Origin: Candidatus Accumulibacter necessarius
GTDB taxonomy: Bacteria > Pseudomonadota > Gammaproteobacteria > Burkholderiales > Rhodocyclaceae
Assembly (NCBI GenBank): GCA_017302435.1
Contig: JAFLDL010000019.1
Span: 19,963 to 83,962, forward strand
Length of the DNA: 64,000 nt
Direction: 5' to 3'
Positions 47,193 to 56,173 of the stretch are shown here, piece after piece. The position numbers and the translations under genes were made by a program. The first letter of the stretch is position 1; every line of letters starts with the position of its first letter. Under the pieces are notes generated by a model, which was given only the letters and a program-made list of their open reading frames with translations, did not search any database and was not told the DNA's origin.

Positions 47193-47792
47193 ATGTTCTC
47201 TGGAATCATTGCCGCCGTTGGCCAGATCACCCGCATCACCCCGCGCGATGACGGCGCCGCAACCGTTCGTCTGACGATCGACGCGGGCCAGCTCGGACTC
47301 GATGACGTCGGCCTCGGCGATTCGATCGCCTGCAGTGGTGTCTGCCTGACCGTCGTCGATCGACAGGACAACTGCTTTTCCGTCGATGTCTCGCCCGAGT
47401 CGCTGGCCTGCACCGTCGGCCTGGCGGCACCGGGACCGGTCAACCTCGAGAAGGCGCTGCGCCTGGCGGATCGCCTGGGTGGGCATCTGGTATCCGGTCA
47501 CGTTGACGGCGTTGGCGAGGTGCTGCGTTTCGAAGCGGTCGGCGACAACCGTCTGCTGGCAGTCCGCGCTCCGGCAGCGCTCGCCCGGTACATCGCCCGC
47601 AAGGGCTCGATCACCGTCGATGGCGTCAGCCTGACGACCAACTCGGTCGACGGCGCCACTTTCACCATCAACCTGATCCCCCACACGCTCGCAGCCACCA
47701 CACTCGGCGGTCTGCAGGCCGGGAGCCGGGTCAATCTCGAAATCGATCTGATCGCTCGCTATTGCGAACGGCTTCTAAGCCACGAAGAATAG
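47193..47792 (+). CDS. ribE: Riboflavin synthase alpha chain
   Basis: 199 aa with two lumazine-binding barrel repeats. It begins MFSGIIAAVGQI, has CSGVCLTV, LGGHLVSGHVDGVGEV and GSITVDGVSLT, and ends ARYCERLL. It condenses two lumazine molecules to riboflavin. No other rib genes are adjacent. It marks the left boundary of the defence island. Confidence 0.95.
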   Translation: MFSGIIAAVGQITRITPRDDGAATVRLTIDAGQLGLDDVGLGDSIACSGVCLTVVDRQDNCFSVDVSPESLACTVGLAAPGPVNLEKALRLADRLGGHLVSGHVDGVGEVLRFEAVGDNRLLAVRAPAALARYIARKGSITVDGVSLTTNSVDGATFTINLIPHTLAATTLGGLQAGSRVNLEIDLIARYCERLLSHEE

Positions 47793-48063
47793 GCCTTTGC
47801 AACCTATGGAATTCACGCGGGTAATCTTGTCGCAACCGCGTTTTTGACAAAGTCTTTTGGTTTTGCCAGACGACGGTATACGACGGTAACGTTGTCGGTA
47901 TTCTCGCTGCCGTACTTTTCTCAAGAAGGTGTATGAAGTGAGGGCGCCCCACGCTGCCTTGCTTGCAGTCCATGGCATGGGGTGCCGACCCAAAAAGTGA
48001 CTTTGAGATCAGCACGCCTTCACGTGATACACTTGTTTATGTGTTACACGCCAAGGAGCAAGA
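47793..48063. other. AT-richer junction between ribE and the defence island
   Basis: 271 bases, visibly less GC-rich than ribE, with no ORF. The right end contains the operator and promoter of the PIN toxin-antitoxin pair. Confidence 0.5.
48024..48049. promoter_or_regulatory. Operator-like palindrome of the PIN toxin-antitoxin operon
   Basis: GTGATACAC (48024-48032) and GTGTTACAC (48041-48049) form an imperfect inverted repeat (7 of 9) with an 8-base AT-rich spacer. It ends 14 bases before the antitoxin ATG, as expected of autoregulation. Confidence 0.55.
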
Positions 48064-48411
48064 ATGGCTACTGTAAACTTCACTGGTTCCGTTGATCGCG
48101 ACCTGCTAAAGCGTGCCAAGGTGATCGCGGCCAAGACCGATACGTCGGTCAACGCCCTATTCAACGCCGAACTGCGCCACCTTGTTGAGACCTTCGAGGC
48201 AGCGGAATCAGCCGGCAACCAGAATTTCAAGGTGCTACTCGACTTTTCGCTGGGGCGCATCGGTGACGACAAGGCCATGCAGGCGCTGGGCATCGACAGC
48301 GAGGAAGACCTGTTTCTGTTGATGGCGCAGGCGCATTTGCCGATGCCGCGACTACCTGACATCGCCACGCAGGGCATGGTCGACCAACTGAACGCCTTGC
48401 CGACCGCTTGA
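48064..48411 (+). CDS. Ribbon-helix-helix-like antitoxin
   Basis: 115 aa. The N-terminus MATVNFTGSVDRDLLKRAKV resembles a ribbon-helix-helix DNA-binding domain, with a longer C-terminal part (GIDSEEDLFLLMAQAHLPMP) that could bind the toxin. AAGGAG lies 6 bases before the ATG, and a palindrome precedes it. The PIN-type gene follows 11 bases later. Assigned as antitoxin by position and size. Confidence 0.7.
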   Translation: MATVNFTGSVDRDLLKRAKVIAAKTDTSVNALFNAELRHLVETFEAAESAGNQNFKVLLDFSLGRIGDDKAMQALGIDSEEDLFLLMAQAHLPMPRLPDIATQGMVDQLNALPTA

Positions 48412-48422
48412 GTCCGGGCGCA

Positions 48423-48947
48423 ATGCCATCGGCCAAAGATACTGCACTGCTGCCCGATGCCGGGCCGCTCATCACGCTGGCCTACGCCGATGCGCTCGAC
48501 GTGCTGTTCAAACCGGGCTGGACGGTAATGCTGGTCGATATGGTCCTGCACGAGGTCACGCGCAACCAGACACCGACCAGCGGCAAGTTGGCGACATGGG
48601 TTGCCTCGGCGCGGATTCCTGTTCTGCCCACCAGGACCTTCGAGTACTTCAGGCAATCCGCGACCGAGTCGCCGTCGCCGCGAAGCCGCAACCTCGGCGA
48701 ACTGGCGATTCAGGAAACGATGAACGAATTCGCCCTCAAGGTGCCGCCGAAGACCGGCGTATTTCTGTTTGAAGATCACAAAATCGCACGCGCCAGCTTC
48801 ATGGTGCCGGACAGCTGCCGGAAGGTCACCACCCGCGCCTTTCTGATTTTTCTTGAGCAGAAGGGACTGATTGACTCGGCGACGGACATTGAGCGCCGCG
48901 CTGTTCAGTCGGGGCGAGCGTTTTCCACCCTGCGATGTCCGCCATAG
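48423..48947 (+). CDS. PIN-domain toxin-like protein
   Basis: 174 aa. The N-terminus LLPDAGPLITLAYADALDVL carries a PIN-type Asp, followed by VDMVLHEVTRN with an acidic residue; later acidic residues lie in LFEDHKIARASF. PIN toxins cleave RNA and are held by the antitoxin. ATG 48423 is 11 bases after the antitoxin stop. The C-terminal region (SATDIERRAVQSGRAFSTLR) extends beyond a minimal PIN domain. Confidence 0.72.
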   Translation: MPSAKDTALLPDAGPLITLAYADALDVLFKPGWTVMLVDMVLHEVTRNQTPTSGKLATWVASARIPVLPTRTFEYFRQSATESPSPRSRNLGELAIQETMNEFALKVPPKTGVFLFEDHKIARASFMVPDSCRKVTTRAFLIFLEQKGLIDSATDIERRAVQSGRAFSTLRCPP

Positions 48948-49213
48948 GGAGCACGTAATGGAATTTTCACCAGCGCTGGCAATTGCGCCAGTCAGCCTCC
49001 GGCCCGTACGCCATCACCCCCTCAACAGAAGGAACTGTTCGAAAGCGTCGCCTTGCCCGAGCCCTCCGCCAGACCCCTGTAGTGCCAGTTCTGAACCTGT
49101 GAATTGCGCGAAAGCAATCACTTAGCGGTATTTTTGTCGAACTCGGGGGCACAGTGTTCGACAAAGTGCTGACCCATTGAAGCTGGGGTTACTCGACTGC
49201 ATGCTTCGCTTGC

Positions 49214-50194
49214 TCAGGCTGGTTTGGGAATCGCCTTCTGGCACTCCATGCAATAGACGTTTCCAGCAAAGCGCGGTTTGTTGAACCAGCAGAATTTTGC
49301 AATGTTGTAGGCGACGATGGTTCCGCATGTCGCGCAGGCGAGCTTGGATTTCTTTTCGCTGGCATCTTGGGCGGGGGCCGGAGTGTTGCCCAAATCCAAT
49401 TGATTCAGCGGTTTCTCGGTTGCAGGCTCGACGCGCACCCGTGTCTTGATAGGCTCCGGGGCTGTCGCCGATAACCCGAATCGCGCAGGCCAATCAAACG
49501 ATGCGGGTTTATGGGCCGCAGCCAGGCGGCGTGCAAAATCTTCCAAGGTGTCCTGACCAATCAAACGCACCGCCAGCAGTGGATTGTTGTTCGAGTCATA
49601 TTCCTTGTCGATGCGTGTCTTCAGCTGATCGTTCTTGATAATGCTGTCGATGCCTTCGATCTTGGTTTTCGGTCGACCGATGCGCGCATTCTTGGACACC
49701 AGTACCAGGCCGTTCAAGGTCGGCGACAGGGTGATGCCGAAGCGCTTCGGCGGTGCGACTTGTCCGGACTTGAAGACTGATGCCAGCACCGCCATGTGCC
49801 GCTTGTTCTGCTCGACCGGCGACGGAACGCCGTAGGCCTTGCCACCATAGAACGCTGCGAACTCGCCTTGCTCGTTGACCGCGATGCCCTCGGCGAACCG
49901 CTTGCTCTCGCAGACATAGATTTCAAGGAAGCGGTTTATCAGCAGATGGTCGATCTGCGCGACGCGGCCTTCGCACTCAAGGCGCAAGTCGTGCAGTGCC
50001 ATCCAGTTCTTCGAGGCACCGTAGTGGAACTCGATTTCATAGGCTGCTTCCGCCTCACCCTTGATACCCGACTGGATGTTGCGGATTTCCTGTTCGACCT
50101 TCTTGCGGGTGTCGGCACTGGCGTCCGGTCGAGCTGAGAGCAGCTTCAGGGCGTCAATGTCTTTGGTCTTGTCGTCAGTGGCTTTGATGAGCAT
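49214..50194 (-). CDS. NERD-domain protein with zinc-ribbon C-terminus
   Basis: 326 aa. The nuclease-related domain (NERD) is seen in IQSGIKGEAEAAYEIEFHYG, AQIDHLLINRFLEIYVCESK and RPKTKIEGIDSIIKN. The C-terminus has two CxxC pairs (LACATCGTI and VYCMECQKA), a likely zinc ribbon. NERD is related to PD-(D/E)XK nucleases (IDHLLI...ESK). It is the last gene of the minus-strand defence run, 18 bases after the Res stop. Confidence 0.8.
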   Translation of the reverse strand: MLIKATDDKTKDIDALKLLSARPDASADTRKKVEQEIRNIQSGIKGEAEAAYEIEFHYGASKNWMALHDLRLECEGRVAQIDHLLINRFLEIYVCESKRFAEGIAVNEQGEFAAFYGGKAYGVPSPVEQNKRHMAVLASVFKSGQVAPPKRFGITLSPTLNGLVLVSKNARIGRPKTKIEGIDSIIKNDQLKTRIDKEYDSNNNPLLAVRLIGQDTLEDFARRLAAAHKPASFDWPARFGLSATAPEPIKTRVRVEPATEKPLNQLDLGNTPAPAQDASEKKSKLACATCGTIVAYNIAKFCWFNKPRFAGNVYCMECQKAIPKPA

Positions 50195-50212
50195 GGGTTC
50201 ACCGGATGATGG

Positions 50213-52960
50213 TTAAGGCGATACGACCGAATACCGGCCCGCCAGCGCGGACACCGTCGCGTTATGGGCCACCGCATCATGCGGCAGCAGCAGATACTTC
50301 CAGGGCTTCCCGCCTTGAGCCTGTGAATACGCGCTGGCGTTCCGGCACCATGTCGCCGCCGCGTCGGCTTTCGCCTTCACGTCGCTGGCTGTCATGTCCT
50401 TGGCGGCTTTGGTCTCGATGATCAGGTTGTGGTCAGCAGTCGCCGCAACGAAGTCCGGCACGTACTCGGGTTGGTTGGCGCCTGAACGGTAGTAGATGTT
50501 GAACTGTCCGGCGACTGGCCGGAACCAGCGCAGCGCCTCACGCTCCAGCACGCAGGCGAGCACACGCTCGGTATCGGAATGAAACTTCTGCACCGGGTAG
50601 GCGCACTTGCTGAACCCACCGTAGACGTACTGCGTGATCTTGCCCTTCTCGTCGGGCGCCTGATGCAGCGGCAGGATGTCGCCCTCGGCGGTAAAGGCGC
50701 AGTGTTTGAGCGGCGTGAAGCCCTGACTGATGACCACCTCCGATTCGGAAATGTCCTCGTAGTAGTGCAGCGCCATCTGCAGATGGATGTTCTCGGCGAT
50801 GGTCCTGCCATAGTTGCCGAGGATGTTGTGCAGTTCATCGTCGCTTCTCAGGTAAGTCCTGAAGTGCGCAACGGCTTGCCCGGCTAGCGCATGGATCAAC
50901 TCGGCGTGCTCGTCGTATGACACGTCGTCGTAGTTGATCAGCTCGCGGACGATATAGTTTTCCAGTTGCGATTCCAGCACCGTCGACGACTGCCCGTACA
51001 GTACCTGCTTGCCGGTTTTCAAGCCTTGGCCGACCAGGGCCATGTCCTGCGGCTGGAAGTTCATTTTCGACAGATCGAGCTGGAAAACCTTGTAGCCGCT
51101 CTTAACCGGGCCTTTCGGTACCACCGAGATACGCGGAATATCGATCGTGTGCTCGACCAGCACCGCTACCGTCTTCTGGACAATGTTGGCAACTGGCGAC
51201 GCCGCCGCAGTTGCCAACAGGTCACCCTGCCTCGGCAGCATGCGTTCCTGAACCCGCTGGACGATTTGCTGCTGGATGGCGGTTTGCGTCAGCGCGGCGC
51301 TGCTTGGCACAAGGGACAGCCCGTGTCGCTTCTCGCGACTGATTTCGGCGATAACGTCCATGGCGACTTGCGCAATCTGCCGCTCTTCGCCGGTATACAG
51401 AACAAGCCTCGGAGCCGACGTGCCATACTGCGCGCCGTCGCCGGCAGCGCCAGGGATTGGCGTTGTGCCTTTTGCAAGGGTCCCGAGCATGGCATTGACC
51501 ATAGGCTGCACTGAAATGCTCTTCAGGCTGCCGCCAGTGCCGGTGTCCGGCGTCAGCACCAAGGTCTGCATGCGGATCGGTGAATCGCCGCGTCCCGCCT
51601 CGTCGATGACCTCCTGAAACCTGTCGTGGGCGATGATGTTCAGCCGATCGACCGCGTCCACGCCGGTCTTGCGGCCATACGGCAAACGCAGGCCGCGACC
51701 GATCGACTGCTCGATCAGCGTGCGGGCATTGGCGGCACGCAGCGGAACGATGGTGTAGAGATTGGTCACGTCCCAGCCTTCTTTCAGCATGTTGACGTGG
51801 ATCACGATCTCGGTCGGCTCGTCGTAGCTTTCCACTGCCAGGAGGCGCCGGATCATTTCCTCTTCATCGGCACCGGAACGGCTCGAATCCACCTGAATGA
51901 CCTTGCCTCTGTAACGGCCAGCGAAGAAGGCATCGGATTCGATGTTTGCCATCAAGGCGGCGGCGTGGGTCGTATCCCGCGCAATGACCAGCATGAAGGG
52001 CTTGACCAGCCTTTGTCCGGTCTGCTGCGCGTAGGTCAGAAGATGGACCTTGGTCTCCTCATGCACCCGCACGCCGTCCTGCAGCTTGATCGTCTCCAGC
52101 GCACCAGCGCTATGGGCGCTCGGGTCGAAATTCTGCTGCGTGACAACTGCCGGTTCCTTGACGAAACCATCCGCGATGGCACGCGCCAGCGGGTAATCCA
52201 TCACCACATTCCTGAACGGCGTCGTCCTGCCGCCAGTGCCCTCGACGAAAGGGGTTGCCGTCAGCTCAAGTCCGAGCAAGGGGCGCAACTCGCTCAAGGA
52301 GCGAATGCCCGCGCTCGCCCGGTAACGGTGCGACTCGTCCATGATCAGGACCAGATCATCCAGCCCGGCCAGATACTCGAAATAGCTCTGCCCAAGGTAT
52401 TCCGACAGGCGCTTGATCTTCGGCGACTTGCCGCCGCGCACCTCGGAATTGATCTTCGAGATGTTGAAGATATTGACCTCGATGCCGCCCAGCAGACTCC
52501 GGCTGCCACGCTGCTCGTAGTTGTCGCCGGTAATCACCTCGGGCGGCGTGCTGGCGAACTCGGCAATGCCCTTGAATACGTACTTGGGCGAGTTCGGCGA
52601 GAAGTCGCCGATCAGCTTGTCGTAGATCGTCAGGTTTGGCGCCAGCACGAAGAAATGCTTGTAGCCGTAGGCCGCATGCAGATAGCTGATGAACGCACCC
52701 ATCAGACGCGTTTTGCCGACGCCGGTTGCCAGCGCGAAGCACAGGGACGGGAAGTCGCGCTCGAAGTCGGCCAGCGTGGGAAACTGACCGGTGAGGGCAT
52801 CCTGCATCGCCCTCAATTCTGCCGGCGACCGCGCTTGCGAATCGCGTAGCGCGGGCACCTGATCGACCGCCCAATGCAGACGGCGCAGGCTTTCGGCTTG
52901 TGGCTCGCGCAGACTCAGGCGACCGCTGACCGAGCGAACGATGTTTTCCAGACTCATCAT
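50213..52960 (-). CDS. Type III-like restriction subunit Res (helicase-nuclease)
   Basis: 915 aa. Superfamily 2 helicase motifs are FALATGVGKTRLMGAFISYL, VLAPNLTIYDKLIGDF, VLIMDESHRYRA, GLELTATPF and the motif VI EQSIGRGLRLPYGRK. Near the C-terminus YVPDFVAATADHNLIIETKA is a PD...ETK nuclease core. Res-type enzymes move along DNA and cut when Mod recognises a site. Its ATG overlaps the RhuM stop by four bases. It lacks a very close match to standard StyLTI Res in layout; this is the BPTD_3080-like group, from memory. Confidence 0.88.
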   Translation of the reverse strand: MMSLENIVRSVSGRLSLREPQAESLRRLHWAVDQVPALRDSQARSPAELRAMQDALTGQFPTLADFERDFPSLCFALATGVGKTRLMGAFISYLHAAYGYKHFFVLAPNLTIYDKLIGDFSPNSPKYVFKGIAEFASTPPEVITGDNYEQRGSRSLLGGIEVNIFNISKINSEVRGGKSPKIKRLSEYLGQSYFEYLAGLDDLVLIMDESHRYRASAGIRSLSELRPLLGLELTATPFVEGTGGRTTPFRNVVMDYPLARAIADGFVKEPAVVTQQNFDPSAHSAGALETIKLQDGVRVHEETKVHLLTYAQQTGQRLVKPFMLVIARDTTHAAALMANIESDAFFAGRYRGKVIQVDSSRSGADEEEMIRRLLAVESYDEPTEIVIHVNMLKEGWDVTNLYTIVPLRAANARTLIEQSIGRGLRLPYGRKTGVDAVDRLNIIAHDRFQEVIDEAGRGDSPIRMQTLVLTPDTGTGGSLKSISVQPMVNAMLGTLAKGTTPIPGAAGDGAQYGTSAPRLVLYTGEERQIAQVAMDVIAEISREKRHGLSLVPSSAALTQTAIQQQIVQRVQERMLPRQGDLLATAAASPVANIVQKTVAVLVEHTIDIPRISVVPKGPVKSGYKVFQLDLSKMNFQPQDMALVGQGLKTGKQVLYGQSSTVLESQLENYIVRELINYDDVSYDEHAELIHALAGQAVAHFRTYLRSDDELHNILGNYGRTIAENIHLQMALHYYEDISESEVVISQGFTPLKHCAFTAEGDILPLHQAPDEKGKITQYVYGGFSKCAYPVQKFHSDTERVLACVLEREALRWFRPVAGQFNIYYRSGANQPEYVPDFVAATADHNLIIETKAAKDMTASDVKAKADAAATWCRNASAYSQAQGGKPWKYLLLPHDAVAHNATVSALAGRYSVVSP

Positions 52961-53937
52961 TTCTTTACCTTGGGGGCGGGCAAGGCCTTGACCATCTGGT
53001 CGAAGTCGGACTCAAACCGGGTGTCATCGAGGATGCGAAACTTGCCAAATTCTGTTTCGGCATGGCTCTTGGCGAGTTGCGCCGAAATACGGCCAGCGCC
53101 CTGCAAAATCTCGCGGTCGTTCAGGGTCAGGAATCCTTCAAGCTTGGTGATCCAGTCCTGCATGCTCATTGCGATTCGGCGGGTAGCCTGACCTTCGGCA
53201 AAGATCAGATATTGTTCCGCCAGATTATTGAGGGCGCGCAGTTCGTCTTCGGCCAAGTAGTTCTTGGCAACACTCACGTCGCTCTTGCGGATTCGCTTGC
53301 CTTCCCACGTCGTTAGGCCCATGTTCGGCTGCGTACTGTCGGCCCGCTGGGCAATCAATTCAGCGGCGGTGTGGCCGTGGATCGCGTAATGGACCTTGTT
53401 TTGCACCGTGGCAAAGAACTCCTGCGTCAGCGGTGCGGCGGGGTCGTAATCGACACTGGTTGCGTAGATGTCGGTAATTTTCTGGTAGAAGCGCCGTTCG
53501 CTGGTGCGAATGTCTTGCAGGCGGCGGGTCAGCTCGTCAAAGTAATCGAGACCCTTGCCGGGGTTTTTCAGGCGCTCGTCATCCAGCACAAAGCCCTTGA
53601 CGATGAACTCCTTGAGCTGAGCGCTGGCCCATTGGCGAAAGCGCACGCCGACCTGGCTGCGCACCCGGTAGCCCACGGCCAGTACCATGTCGAGGTTGTA
53701 GTGCGCCACCTCATAGGTTTTGCCATCGGCGGCAGTTGTTCGGAAAAGCCGAACAACTGAATTCTCGATCAGTTCGCCATCCTCAAAAATGTGCTTGATG
53801 TGCTCGCTGATCGTGCCTTTGGCTTTGCCGAACAGATCGGTCAGCTGCTTCTGGCTCAACCATAGGGTTTCGTCCTCCAGCACGACGCTGAGCTTTGTCC
53901 TGCCGTCCTCGCTTTGGTAGAGAAGGAATTCGCTCAC
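52957..53937 (-). CDS. RhuM-family protein
   Basis: 326 aa. It has ETLWLSQKQLTDLFGKAKGT, VVRLFRTTAADGKTYEVAHY, MVLAVGYRVRSQVGVRFRQW and ASAQLKEFIVKGFVLDDERL, the RhuM (virulence) N-terminal region, and the C-terminal AEDELRALNNLAEQYL. Function is unknown; RhuM genes recur within restriction loci. The GTG 53937 overlaps the Mod stop in GTGA and its stop overlaps Res, so Mod-RhuM-Res are translated in a coupled way. Confidence 0.85.
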   Translation of the reverse strand: MSEFLLYQSEDGRTKLSVVLEDETLWLSQKQLTDLFGKAKGTISEHIKHIFEDGELIENSVVRLFRTTAADGKTYEVAHYNLDMVLAVGYRVRSQVGVRFRQWASAQLKEFIVKGFVLDDERLKNPGKGLDYFDELTRRLQDIRTSERRFYQKITDIYATSVDYDPAAPLTQEFFATVQNKVHYAIHGHTAAELIAQRADSTQPNMGLTTWEGKRIRKSDVSVAKNYLAEDELRALNNLAEQYLIFAEGQATRRIAMSMQDWITKLEGFLTLNDREILQGAGRISAQLAKSHAETEFGKFRILDDTRFESDFDQMVKALPAPKVKK

Positions 53938-55598
53938 GCCGCGCCCTCCGCGGAATCTTTCCCTCGCTGTTCCTCAAACAATCCGGCCTGCTGTGGCGTG
54001 ACGGCTTGTTTGGGAGCCGCTTTTTCCTGCATCGGAAGGTTCTCGACGTTCAAGCTGTAATCGTCGTGCCCCCACTCGCAGCGGGACAAGACCATCTTGG
54101 GAATCTTCTTGACCGTGAGATTGGCGTAACGATTCGCATCGCCCCGGAATGCCGAACAGCAGACCAGCAAGCTGCGCCCTTCGCCAACTTCATCGCTCAA
54201 GGCCTGCAACTGTTCCGGCGTCAGGCTTTGCGTGGTGACGTAGATGAAGTCGTTCTCGGTGCTCTTGCCGTGTTGCCAGTAGTGCGCGTCGCTGGGTGCG
54301 TAGGTGAAGCCTTCCAGTTTGCAGATCGCTGCCGCCAGCATTTCGGCGTTGTAGTCCTTGTTGATGATCCACTGGCCCCAGCGGTCTTGCTGCAACAGGC
54401 TGGGGGCGAGGCGGTAATAGCGGAAGCCGCCACCGCCTTGCCAATTCACGGCCTTGCTGATGCCGCCCTGGTCCTCGCCGTCGATGACCTTTTTCAGGCG
54501 CGGAATGATGTGTGTGTGGCAGTGCTCGCCCAACTCGACCATGATCCAGCGGCGGCCCATCTTGTGGGCGACTGCGCCGGTGGTGCCGGAACCGGCGAAG
54601 GAGTCGAGAACGAGATCGCCGGGATTGGTCGCAATTGTTAGAACCTGCCGAATGAGCTTTTCTGGCTTTGGTGTGATGAAGACATCCTTACTCAGCGCCA
54701 GAGAATTTATCTCATTTTTTGCCTCCGCGTTATGTCCAGCCTCGTCGTAAAACCATATTGTCGATGGCGACACACCCTGCTTTACTTCTGAAAGAAAACT
54801 CTTCTTGTTCGGCGTTCCAGTTCCATCCCGTCCCCACCAGAGCCTTCCATCGTTTTGTAGATTGTCGAATGACTCTCGGGAGATTGCCCAATAACGCCCG
54901 GGCGGTGGCGAGAACGTTCGACCGGTTGGAGAAGTGACCTCGTACGATCCTTGGCTGTAGAAGTTACGCGCATGGAGCGGCGTTGATTTCCATAGCCCTC
55001 GCGGATCATTATCTGGATTGCTATAAGCCCGATCCTGCTTTTCACTACGTGGCAATTGGTTCAGATGCCAATTGTCCTTGGCCTTCGCATACACAAGCAC
55101 ATGGTCATGCATTGCAGAGAAAAGTTTTGCAGAGTTCTTGCTGGTGTAAACCTTCTGCCACGCGATAGAAGCAACGAAATTTGCTCTCCCAAGTATCTCA
55201 TCACACAAAACTTTTAGGTAATGGCATTCATTGTCATCAATCGTAATCCATAGCGATCCATCTTCTGACAGCAAACGACGAATGATTTCCAGGCGATCCC
55301 GGATCAGTGACAACCAGATCGAATGCTCCACACCATCGTCGTAATGCGTGAAGGCGCTGCCGGTGTTGTACGGAGGATCGATGAATACGCACTTTACCTT
55401 CCCCGTGTATTCCTGCTCCAAGGCCCTCAACGCCAGCAGGTTGTCACCGAAAATGAGTTGGTTATCGAAAAAGTCGGCGCCGGAGACACGGTGCTTCGCA
55501 TGGTAGCTTTTCTCCGGATCGCCCAACAAAATGCGCGGCTCCAGCTTCGGACGCGCATCCTTGCCGATCCATGTCAGTTCTAGTTTTTGTTTGCTCAT
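53934..55598 (-). CDS. Type III-like DNA adenine methyltransferase Mod
   Basis: 554 aa beta-class amino-methyltransferase. The catalytic DPPYNTG lies at residues 74-80, then a target-recognition region, then the SAM-binding VLDSFAGSGTTGAV. The order DPPY then FxGxG is the beta class, as in type III Mod. The middle part coded around 54650-55150 is visibly more AT-rich than the rest. ATG 55598 follows the upstream gene's TGA after two bases (TGAGCATG). The longer ATG at 55634 overlaps that gene and is not favoured. Confidence 0.88.
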   Translation of the reverse strand: MSKQKLELTWIGKDARPKLEPRILLGDPEKSYHAKHRVSGADFFDNQLIFGDNLLALRALEQEYTGKVKCVFIDPPYNTGSAFTHYDDGVEHSIWLSLIRDRLEIIRRLLSEDGSLWITIDDNECHYLKVLCDEILGRANFVASIAWQKVYTSKNSAKLFSAMHDHVLVYAKAKDNWHLNQLPRSEKQDRAYSNPDNDPRGLWKSTPLHARNFYSQGSYEVTSPTGRTFSPPPGRYWAISRESFDNLQNDGRLWWGRDGTGTPNKKSFLSEVKQGVSPSTIWFYDEAGHNAEAKNEINSLALSKDVFITPKPEKLIRQVLTIATNPGDLVLDSFAGSGTTGAVAHKMGRRWIMVELGEHCHTHIIPRLKKVIDGEDQGGISKAVNWQGGGGFRYYRLAPSLLQQDRWGQWIINKDYNAEMLAAAICKLEGFTYAPSDAHYWQHGKSTENDFIYVTTQSLTPEQLQALSDEVGEGRSLLVCCSAFRGDANRYANLTVKKIPKMVLSRCEWGHDDYSLNVENLPMQEKAAPKQAVTPQQAGLFEEQRGKDSAEGAA

Positions 55599-55600
55599 GC

Positions 55601-56173
55601 TCAAGCCAGTAATTCCTTGAGGTACAAACCACATGGATCAGATACCTTGCGCTTGTATGGCTTGTCTGGGTACGTCCTGCCGATTCTTTCCGCTTTAGGC
55701 ACGGTGGTCGTTTTGTTTATCAGAGCAGGCTCGCCACCGTGGAGCACCACATATCGCTCCTCAGCCAAGGCCAGCGAATGCCCATGGAACTCCGTCAACA
55801 AACCCAAGACGTAACGCACGAACTGGCGTGTACTCTTGAATTGGCCCGAATAGCCACTTGGATTGCCAGATTTAAGATCGATGTAAAGCGCGGTCAGTTT
55901 GCCATTACGCCATATGAGAACGACACAATCGCAAGCACGGTGGTGATCGTGCTCTTTGCCAGTCATAAGCAAGGGCGACATCAAAGCCGTCTTGCCTCGC
56001 CCTTTGTCGGGGTCTAAGCTAAACCAATCGCCATTCGGAGCCTTTAAAGTGACTTTCTTCAGTTTGGCTAACCTATCGTGCTCCTCTATCAACATATGGG
56101 TGTGTTGGTCGCCCTGATAAGTACAACACGACAGCGACGCTCGCAGTTTTTGCATCTCCACACTCAGGGGCAT
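55601..56173 (-). CDS. Small PD-(D/E)XK-like protein partnered with an AAA ATPase
   Basis: 190 aa, no family recognised. The centre reads RACDCVVLIWRNGKLTALYI then DLKSGNPSG: D82, D99 and K101 fit a PD-(D/E)XK core (D-x16-D-L-K). Its ATG shares one base with the TGA of the AAA ATPase (TGATG), and two bases separate it from Mod. It is likely a nuclease or nuclease-like effector working with the ATPase. The assignment rests on the motif and context only. Confidence 0.6.
   Translation of the reverse strand: MPLSVEMQKLRASLSCCTYQGDQHTHMLIEEHDRLAKLKKVTLKAPNGDWFSLDPDKGRGKTALMSPLLMTGKEHDHHRACDCVVLIWRNGKLTALYIDLKSGNPSGYSGQFKSTRQFVRYVLGLLTEFHGHSLALAEERYVVLHGGEPALINKTTTVPKAERIGRTYPDKPYKRKVSDPCGLYLKELLA

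Noticed and set aside
47793-48000. Riboswitch or attachment site after ribE
   Set aside because: No FMN-type aptamer pattern or repeat pair was seen; the FMN switch would also be expected upstream of rib genes, not after.
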